Shown piece after piece: positions 45,999 through 51,367 of a stretch of DNA of 51,367 nucleotides. The DNA is from Clostridium sp. (GTDB lineage Bacteria > Bacteroidota > Bacteroidia > Bacteroidales > Bacteroidaceae), in the NCBI GenBank assembly GCA_023663705.1, contig JAMPGY010000018.1, positions 1 through 51,367 on the forward strand. The letters are read 5' to 3'. A program made the translations under genes and the position numbers. The notes under the pieces are model-generated. The model was not told the origin of the DNA, ran no database searches, and saw only the letters and a program-made list of their open reading frames with translations. The number at the start of each line of letters is the position of its first letter. The first letter of the stretch is position 1.

Positions 45999-46304
45999 CT
46001 AAACTTTAATCTCTACTTCCACACCGCTCGGCAATTCCAGCTTCATCAGCGCGTCTACAGTCTTTGTGGTTGAGCTGTAGATGTCAATCAATCTCTTGTA
46101 GGTAGACAGTTCAAACTGCTCACGTGACTTCTTGTTAACGAACGTTGAGCGGTTAACAGTGAAAATACGCTTGTGCGTGGGGAGAGGTATCGGACCGCTC
46201 ACGATAGCACCGGTGAGTTTTACTGTCTTGACGATCTTCTCAGCAGACTTGTCAACCAAGTTGTGGTCGTAAGACTTCAGCTTAATTCTAATTTTCTGAC
46301 TCAT
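45999..46304 (-). CDS. rpsJ: 30S ribosomal protein S10
   Basis: 101 residues: [40 protein letters not shown] and [20 protein letters not shown]. It sits in the head of the small subunit and also serves as NusE in antitermination of rRNA operons. It opens the S10 part of the cluster. A 96-bp space with a hairpin separates it from fusA. Confidence 0.98.
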   Translation of the reverse strand: MSQKIRIKLKSYDHNLVDKSAEKIVKTVKLTGAIVSGPIPLPTHKRIFTVNRSTFVNKKSREQFELSTYKRLIDIYSSTTKTVDALMKLELPSGVEVEIKV

Positions 46305-46341
46305 TGTTTTTATTAATTTATGATTATTAATAGAAGAGAGA

Positions 46342-46385
46342 GGAAAGTATGCCGGCTAAGAGTCATTCGCTAACCGACACTTTCC
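46342..46385 (-). promoter_or_regulatory. hairpin between fusA and rpsJ
   Basis: GGAAAGT (46342-46348) pairs with ACTTTCC (46379-46385), and inside it CCGGCTA pairs with TAACCG apart from one G-U. The result is a two-part stem in the fusA-rpsJ space on the minus-strand transcript. No U-run follows directly. It could be an attenuator or L4-type leader of the S10 genes, a partial terminator, or a processing site. Confidence 0.5.
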
Positions 46386-46400
46386 CTTCTCGTTTTTTGT

Positions 46401-48518
46401 TTATACCAAATCCGTACGGCCCTTGATTTCCTCAAGTACTGCCTTTGCAATAGAGCTTGATACAGGAGCGTGATGATCGTAAGTCATTGAAGACGTTGCA
46501 CGGCCGGAAGTGATCGTACGCAAAGCCGTCACATAACCGAACATCTCTGCCAGAGGAACCATAGCCTTCACGATGCGGGCACCGCTACGACTGGTATCCA
46601 TACCTTCCACCTGACCGCGACGCTTATTCAAGTCGCCGATCACGTCACCCATATTTTCTTCCGGAGTCACAACCTCCAGTTTCATGATGGGCTCCATCAA
46701 CACGGGCTTAGCCTGAGAGCAAGCGCTCTTGTAAGCATTCAGCGCGCAGATTTCGAAAGACAACTGATCGGAGTCAACCGGATGGAAAGAACCGTCAAGC
46801 AGTTCCACCTTCAAGCTATCCATCGGGAAACCACCCAAGATACCGTTCTTCATGGCATTTTCAAAGCCCTTCTGAACAGAGGGAATGAATTCTTTGGGAA
46901 TGTTACCGCCGGTCACCTTGTTCTCAAACTGCAGACCACCTTCCTTGCGATCTTCGTCCACAGGACCAACATTCACGATGATGTCGGCAAACTTACCGCG
47001 ACCACCGGACTGCTTCTTGTAGACCTCACGCAGGTTAACCGTCTTCGTGATAGCTTCCTTGTAGTTCACCTGAGGCTTACCCTGGTTACATTCCACCTTG
47101 AACTCACGCTTCAGACGGTCGATAATGATATCCAAGTGAAGCTCACCCATACCGGAGATAACCGTCTGACCGCTCTGTTCGTCGGTACGAACCGTGAAAG
47201 TGGGGTCTTCTTCGGCCAACTTAGCCAAACCGTTAGACAGCTTGTCCAAGTCCTTCTGAGTCTTCGGCTCTACTGCGATACCGATAACGGGATCGGGGAA
47301 GTCCATCGATTCCAATACAATCGGAGCATCCTCTTCGCACAAAGTATCACCGGTACGGATGTCCTTGAAACCTACACCGGCACCGATATCACCGGCACTG
47401 ATCACCTCTACGGGATTCTGATGATTGGAGTGCATCTGGAACAAACGAGACACACGCTCCTTCTTGCCGGAACGAGAGTTATATACGTAAGAACCGGCTT
47501 CAACCTTACCTGAGTACACACGGATGAAAGTCAGACGACCTACATACGGGTCGGTAGCGATCTTGAACGCCAAAGCCGAAGTCTTTTCATCCTCCGTCGG
47601 CTTACGATCTTCCTCTTCACCGGTCTCGGGGTTCGTTCCAACCACGTTAGGAGTATCCAGCGGTGAGGGCAAGAAAGCACACACATAGTCAAGCAAAGTC
47701 TGCACACCCTTATTCTTGAACGAAGATCCGCAGAGCATCGGAGTCACTTCCATCGCTACGGTAGCGGCACGCAATGCACGAAGAATCTCCTCTTCAGTGA
47801 TCGTTGAAGGATCATCGAAGAACTTCTCCATCAAAGCATCATCAAACTCGGCCACCTTCTCCAGCATCTTGCCTCTCCATTCCTCGGCTTCGGCAACCAG
47901 GTCGGCAGGAATTTCCTCCGTGCTGTAATCGGCACCCATCGTCTCGTCGTGCCACAGGATAGCCTTCATCTTCACCAGGTCAACCACGCCCTTGAATGTC
48001 TCCTCAGCACCGATAGGAATCACGATGGGGCAAGGATTTGCGCCCAGAACATCCTTCATCTGACGAACCACCTCGAAGAAGTCGGCACCCGAACGGTCCA
48101 TCTTGTTCACATAGCCGATACGGGGCACGTTGTACTTGTCAGCCTGACGCCATACAGTCTCAGACTGAGGCTCAACACCACCCACAGCACAATACGTAGC
48201 CACAGCACCGTCGAGAACGCGCAAAGAGCGCTCAACCTCGGCCGTGAAATCCACGTGTCCCGGAGTATCGATCAAGTTGATTTTATACTTCTGACCGTTC
48301 CAGTTCCAGCTGGTAGTGGTAGCAGCAGAAGTAATGGTGATACCACGCTCCTGCTCCTGGGCCATCCAGTCCATCGTAGCAGCTCCGTCGTGTACTTCAC
48401 CAATTTTATGAGTCAAACCCGTGTAGAACAGAATACGTTCCGACGTTGTGGTCTTTCCGGCGTCGATGTGCGCCATGATACCAATATTACGGGTCAAATG
48501 CAAATCATGTTTAGCCAT
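46401..48518 (-). CDS. fusA: elongation factor G
   Basis: 705 residues. The G domain shows G1 [12 protein letters not shown] (16-27), G3 DTPGHVDF and G4 NKMDRSG; later come domain II, the domain III-IV region with [18 protein letters not shown], domain [11 protein letters not shown] and domain [20 protein letters not shown]. It drives translocation of mRNA and tRNA. The gene lies between rpsG and rpsJ; no tuf follows, as in other Bacteroidetes. The frame is intact. Confidence 0.98.
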   Translation of the reverse strand: MAKHDLHLTRNIGIMAHIDAGKTTTSERILFYTGLTHKIGEVHDGAATMDWMAQEQERGITITSAATTTSWNWNGQKYKINLIDTPGHVDFTAEVERSLRVLDGAVATYCAVGGVEPQSETVWRQADKYNVPRIGYVNKMDRSGADFFEVVRQMKDVLGANPCPIVIPIGAEETFKGVVDLVKMKAILWHDETMGADYSTEEIPADLVAEAEEWRGKMLEKVAEFDDALMEKFFDDPSTITEEEILRALRAATVAMEVTPMLCGSSFKNKGVQTLLDYVCAFLPSPLDTPNVVGTNPETGEEEDRKPTEDEKTSALAFKIATDPYVGRLTFIRVYSGKVEAGSYVYNSRSGKKERVSRLFQMHSNHQNPVEVISAGDIGAGVGFKDIRTGDTLCEEDAPIVLESMDFPDPVIGIAVEPKTQKDLDKLSNGLAKLAEEDPTFTVRTDEQSGQTVISGMGELHLDIIIDRLKREFKVECNQGKPQVNYKEAITKTVNLREVYKKQSGGRGKFADIIVNVGPVDEDRKEGGLQFENKVTGGNIPKEFIPSVQKGFENAMKNGILGGFPMDSLKVELLDGSFHPVDSDQLSFEICALNAYKSACSQAKPVLMEPIMKLEVVTPEENMGDVIGDLNKRRGQVEGMDTSRSGARIVKAMVPLAEMFGYVTALRTITSGRATSSMTYDHHAPVSSSIAKAVLEEIKGRTDLV

Positions 48519-48538
48519 TTTGAAACTTCGTCTAAAGA

Positions 48539-49015
48539 TTAGAATCTAAAGTGAGCGAACGCACGGTTAGCCTCGGCCATACGGTGCATATCCTCCTTAC
48601 GCTTGAAGGCACCGCCCTGCTCGTTGAACGCATCCATAATCTCGGCTGCCAATTTATCGGCCATCGTCTTACCGCCACGCTTGCGTGCATAGAGGATAAG
48701 GTTCTTCATGGATACAGACTCCTTACGGTCGGGACGGATTTCCGTGGGCACCTGGAACGTAGCACCACCCACACGGCGAGACTTAACCTCAACCTGGGGA
48801 GTCACATTGTCCAAAGCCTTCTTCCAGATCTCCAATGCGCTCATCTCCTCGTTGGGCATCTTGGCCTTCACTGCCTCAAGAGCCGCATAGAAAATGGTAT
48901 AAGAAATATTCTTCTTACCGTCATACATCAGATGGTTTACAAACTTAGAAACCTTCACGTCATTGTAAACGGGATCCGGAAGAATCACACGTTTTTTTGG
49001 TTTTGCTTTTCTCAT
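48539..49015 (-). CDS. rpsG: 30S ribosomal protein S7
   Basis: 158 residues from the ATG at 49015; the longer frame to 49051 adds 12 residues absent from the family, so the shorter start is chosen. Present are [40 protein letters not shown] and [16 protein letters not shown]. It nucleates the head of the small subunit and in enterobacteria represses the str operon. It lies 132 bp after rpsL, the longest space in the cluster apart from the promoter. Confidence 0.97.
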   Translation of the reverse strand: MRKAKPKKRVILPDPVYNDVKVSKFVNHLMYDGKKNISYTIFYAALEAVKAKMPNEEMSALEIWKKALDNVTPQVEVKSRRVGGATFQVPTEIRPDRKESVSMKNLILYARKRGGKTMADKLAAEIMDAFNEQGGAFKRKEDMHRMAEANRAFAHFRF

Positions 49016-49147
49016 TGTCTTTTTTAAAATAATGTTCAGTTTGGGCTGCACTATCTGTCCTTCAACTCTCCCACCGGAGAAATTTACTCAACCTTCAGTC
49101 TCCAACAAACCAAAACTTGTTAATAGATTCTTTTCAGTTTTTACCGA

Positions 49148-49543
49148 TTACTTTTTACCAGCGGGCTTACCTGCTTTCGGACGCTTGGCACCATACTTGG
49201 AACGACGCTGCGTGCGGTTGGCCACACCGGCCGTATCCAACGTACCACGAACGATGTGGTAACGAACACCCGGCAGATCCTTCACACGACCACCGCGAAC
49301 CAGCACGATCGAGTGTTCCTGCAGATTGTGGCCTTCTCCGGGAATGTAAGAGTTCACTTCCTTGGTGTTTGTCAAACGAACACGAGCCACCTTACGCATG
49401 GCCGAATTCGGCTTCTTCGGAGTTGTAGTGTACACACGAACACACACACCGCGACGCTGCGGACAGCTGTCCAAAGCGGGTGACTTGCTCTTGTCCACCA
49501 ACGCCGTTCTTCCCTTTCTAACTAACTGTTGAATAGTTGGCAT
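49148..49543 (-). CDS. rpsL: 30S ribosomal protein S12
   Basis: 131 residues. [40 protein letters not shown] and [20 protein letters not shown] are standard. The lysine in TPKKPNSA and the lysine in [10 protein letters not shown] are wild type, so no streptomycin-resistance change is seen. It monitors codon-anticodon pairing. First gene of the whole ribosomal cluster, preceded by a consensus promoter. Confidence 0.98.
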   Translation of the reverse strand: MPTIQQLVRKGRTALVDKSKSPALDSCPQRRGVCVRVYTTTPKKPNSAMRKVARVRLTNTKEVNSYIPGEGHNLQEHSIVLVRGGRVKDLPGVRYHIVRGTLDTAGVANRTQRRSKYGAKRPKAGKPAGKK

Positions 49544-49624
49544 TGTCTTTTAATTTTTAATGATTATATATTGTTTTTATTTATTTCCACCATTAAACCA
49601 GAGCCTACTAAGCTCTTTTGGGCT

Positions 49625-49656
49625 GCAAAGTTACAAATAATATCCCAAAAGACCAA
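49625..49656 (-). promoter_or_regulatory. promoter of the rpsL-fusA-S10-spc-alpha cluster
   Basis: On the minus strand TTG (49654-49656) precedes TAACTTTGC (49625-49633) by 20 bases, a full Bacteroidetes-type promoter. The expected start is near 49618, about 75 nt before rpsL. It may drive the whole cluster. Confidence 0.75.
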
Positions 49657-49750
49657 CGTTCCACATCTATTTTATAGAGACACACACAAGGCATTAAGTA
49701 AAAATAAAAGTGTTTTAAGAAGATTTAACCATACATCCGGACCTGTGTCT

Positions 49751-49831
49751 CAAACAAAGGCGACAAGACAATGATTGCCGACCTCCTTCCACATCAGAGA
49801 AACCGACGGCATTTGTCATTGTCTTGTCGCC
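49751..49831 (-). terminator. long-stem terminator after the DUF3467 gene
   Basis: GGCGACAAGACAATGA (49759-49774) and TCATTGTCTTGTCGCC (49816-49831) form a perfect 16-bp stem; the 41-nt interior can form a smaller GCCG/CGGC stem. On the minus strand the stem is followed by TTTGTTTG. It lies 67 bp after the DUF3467 stop and would separate that gene from rpsL. Confidence 0.65.
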
Positions 49832-49897
49832 TACCGGCAGTCCGATCACCCCGGGTAAAGCCCACGGCTATCGCACCGCCTCAACACAACATCCGCA

Positions 49898-50227
49898 TCA
49901 AGCCTCACCCGTGCCCATCTTGAACGGAGCAACGGTGCGCGGACCTTGTTGCTGCTGCTCGGGCATACGGATGGGACCGAATGTCTGTTCATAGCGCATT
50001 ATATTGTCCTGCAAGGCATAAAGTAATCTTTTGGCATGTTCCGGAGCCATAATGATACGCGACTGCACACCGGCCTTCGGCAGTCCGGGCAACACGCGTA
50101 TGAAATCCAGCACCACTTCCGAACTACCGTGTGCGATAAGTGCCATGTTTGCATAAACACCCTGCGCCACTTCGGGCGTCAACTCAATCTGAATCTGATT
50201 TGCCTGTGGCTTATCTTCGTTTGCCAT
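49898..50227 (-). CDS. DUF3467 family protein
   Basis: 109 residues with the DUF3467 pattern: IQIELTPEVAQGVYANMALI, SSEVVLDFIRVLPGLPKAGV, SRIIMAPEHAKRLLYAL and then NIMRYEQTFGPI. The C-terminal ~20 residues are Gln/Pro-rich. The family is conserved in Bacteroidetes and its function is not known; the gene is usually found between rpoC and rpsL. Here it has its own promoter and its upstream neighbour is on the opposite strand, so it is not read with rpoBC. Confidence 0.92.
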   Translation of the reverse strand: MANEDKPQANQIQIELTPEVAQGVYANMALIAHGSSEVVLDFIRVLPGLPKAGVQSRIIMAPEHAKRLLYALQDNIMRYEQTFGPIRMPEQQQQGPRTVAPFKMGTGEA

Positions 50228-50294
50228 ACTCTCTGTTTTTCGTTTTATATATTATAATAAGGTATATACATACGGCCGCTCACCGACCGTCAAA

Positions 50295-50325
50295 CAAAGA
50301 TAAGTAATATTTTCCTACCGCGCAA
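50295..50325 (-). promoter_or_regulatory. promoter of the DUF3467 gene
   Basis: On the minus strand TTG (50323-50325) precedes TATCTTTG (50295-50302) by 20 bases, about 70 bp before the start codon. Confidence 0.65.
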
Positions 50326-50487
50326 CATCCCCGCCACGAAAATCCGGACACATTCCCTATCCTTTATCATATAGCAGGTTTGTTGTCGCAAAAACCAACT
50401 TCCCTTATTTTAGAGGGACACAGATTTGGTCACCGTCTGCAAAGTTCGTAACTTTACCGTCCCGTCCGGATAGAGCGGAATTCCGAT

Positions 50488-51252
50488 ATGAAGAAGATAC
50501 TGTTCATTCTCATCACACTGACAGCAGCCCCCTTACTCCACGCCCACCACACCGTGGAGCGCAGCGTGTTTACCGACAACTGGCGGTTCGGACTGCAGAC
50601 CGGAGGCTCCCTGCCGTTTGCCCACGCTGCCCTGTGCAGACAGGCGGCCGCTATCGTCGGCCTGAGAGCGGAGCGCTACCTCACGCCGGCCTACGGACTG
50701 GGACTTCACCTGCAGGCAATACCGGGCCATCACTCTCCGTCATCCGCAGTCGGTTCGTTGAACCAGTCCACCCAACTCAGTCTGGAACATCTGGTCAATC
50801 TCAACAATTTTATCTGCGGCTACAACGGTCGGCCGGATATTTTCGAACTGACCCTTTCCGCAGGCTTGGGATGGGGACACAGTTGGAAGCACCTCATACC
50901 GGCCTACACCGCCCGCGACTATTTCACCTCCCGCCTCGGCTTGCAGATAGCCGTCAACCCCGGTCGACCACGCGCCTGGTATGTCTATCTCGAACCGGCC
51001 ATCACGTGGCGCCTCACCGGTCAACCCGACTACAGCGCCCCGCGTTTCCATCGCTCCTACTCCGCCGTCAGTCTCTCGGCCGGCGTGTCCTATCGCATCA
51101 AGAACCGCAACGGCACACATTACTTCAAGCCCGCACGACTCTACGACCAAGTGGAGGTGGATGCCCTGAACGCCAAGATCAACGACCTGAGACGCATGCT
51201 TCATATCGCGCGAAAGAAGGGCATACAAGGACAGCCCACAGCAAACGAATAA
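50488..51252 (+). CDS. putative outer-membrane beta-barrel protein
   Basis: 254 residues: a signal peptide (KILFILITLTAAPLLHAHH, cleaved near residue 20) and alternating hydrophobic strands (WRFGLQTGGSLPFAHAAL, AYGLGLHLQAIPGHH, FELTLSAGLGWGHSWK, AVSLSAGVSYRIKNR) that suggest a barrel of about eight strands. The end (LYDQVEVDALNAKINDLRRM, then LHIARKKG) resembles the linker that leads into an OmpA peptidoglycan-binding domain in Bacteroidetes proteins, but the protein stops there. It may be a short form or have lost that domain. The plus-strand gene stands between DUF3467 and the window edge. Function unknown. Confidence 0.7.
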   Translation: MKKILFILITLTAAPLLHAHHTVERSVFTDNWRFGLQTGGSLPFAHAALCRQAAAIVGLRAERYLTPAYGLGLHLQAIPGHHSPSSAVGSLNQSTQLSLEHLVNLNNFICGYNGRPDIFELTLSAGLGWGHSWKHLIPAYTARDYFTSRLGLQIAVNPGRPRAWYVYLEPAITWRLTGQPDYSAPRFHRSYSAVSLSAGVSYRIKNRNGTHYFKPARLYDQVEVDALNAKINDLRRMLHIARKKGIQGQPTANE

Positions 51253-51312
51253 AGCGGATGCTGCACAAACACCCATATTTCCCTGACTTGCCTTGACATT
51301 CCAAAGATCGGC

Positions 51313-51367
51313 CTGTATTTGGCCTGCATGTGTGCCTCCTCAGTTTCGAACCACCCGATACCGGTTC
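51313..51367 (-). repeat. terminal inverted repeat, right copy (55 bp)
   Basis: This is the perfect reverse complement of bases 1-55. It begins CTGTATTTGGCC on the plus strand and runs to the window edge, 60 bp after the stop of the beta-barrel gene. Because it ends at the edge, the true length of the genomic repeat cannot be seen. A length of exactly 55 fits a de Bruijn k-mer overlap at a repeat boundary. Confidence 0.95.

Larger units (their letters stand above)
49544..49897. other. 354-bp space between rpsL and the DUF3467 gene
   Basis: Besides the rpsL promoter and the long-stem terminator listed separately, nothing else is recognised here; the plus-strand frame at 49529-49774 looks like chance. 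Confidence 0.6.

Noticed and set aside
31460-49900. tRNA or rRNA genes within or around the ribosomal cluster
   Set aside because: No cloverleaf with TTCGA arms or rRNA sequence was seen; all gaps are short and filled by promoters, hairpins or spacer.
1-51367. Linear plasmid or phage with terminal inverted repeats
   Set aside because: The window carries the essential ribosomal cluster, rpoA and secY, so it is chromosomal. The 55-bp identity is better explained as assembly ends at a repeat.

Overview
The window looks like chromosomal DNA of a Bacteroidales bacterium (Prevotellaceae/Bacteroidaceae-like; genus not resolved). The evidence is the continuous str-S10-spc-alpha ribosomal cluster with no tuf after fusA and no adk between secY and map, a DUF3467 gene in front of rpsL, repeated TTG-N19/20-TAnnTTTG(C) promoters of the Bacteroidetes type, a secreted protein with a type IX-secretion-like C-terminus, and three-gene RND pumps with lipoprotein adaptors. 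Both ends carry the same 55 bp in inverted orientation. They are most simply assembly-graph ends at a genomic repeat, with an IS3-family terminus just inside the left one.

Layout. 1-147: insertion-sequence remnant. 184-1566: AlbA_2/Schlafen-type ATP-binding protein with a C-terminal winged helix. 1567-2323: no intact gene, but a well-formed promoter-terminator unit that looks like a ~105-nt small RNA (about 2119-2222). 2324-11844 (minus): a compact Wzx/Wzy-type surface-polysaccharide operon, transcribed initiating phosphotransferase, export lipoprotein, Wzz/tyrosine autokinase, flippase, GT32-like, GT2, EpsG-type polymerase, GT14. The last gene is interrupted by one in-frame TAA. 12013-18611 (minus): a five-gene operon tetR-OMF-MFP-RND-PII-like. 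18971-20810 (plus): an RlpA-like protein and an O-acetylhomoserine sulfhydrylase. 21294-26853 (minus): a second RND operon (MFP-RND-OMF), divergent from an AraC regulator at 27023-27889. 27923-31381 (minus): a glycine-zipper lipoprotein, a 61-69 residue acidic peptide and a large secreted protein. 31570-49543 (minus): rpsL through rplQ, 33 genes. 49898-50227 (minus): DUF3467. 50488-51252 (plus): a beta-barrel-like envelope protein.

How the parts work together. Much of the non-ribosomal half concerns the cell envelope: polysaccharide assembly, two tripartite efflux pumps each with its own regulator, a peptidoglycan-binding RlpA, lipoproteins and a putative outer-membrane barrel. The polysaccharide genes from the second half of wzc to GT14 are visibly AT-rich, while wecA-wza-5' wzc and the pumps are GC-rich. 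This suggests cassette exchange at the assembly genes. The ribosomal block is orthodox, with a strong promoter in front of rpsL, a hairpin between fusA and rpsJ, and a strong terminator after rplQ.

The most interesting points are the PII-like protein at the end of the RND operon, the candidate small RNA, the nonsense-interrupted GT14, an RlpA in which two putative catalytic acids are replaced by amides, and the small acidic peptide gene behind the secreted protein.
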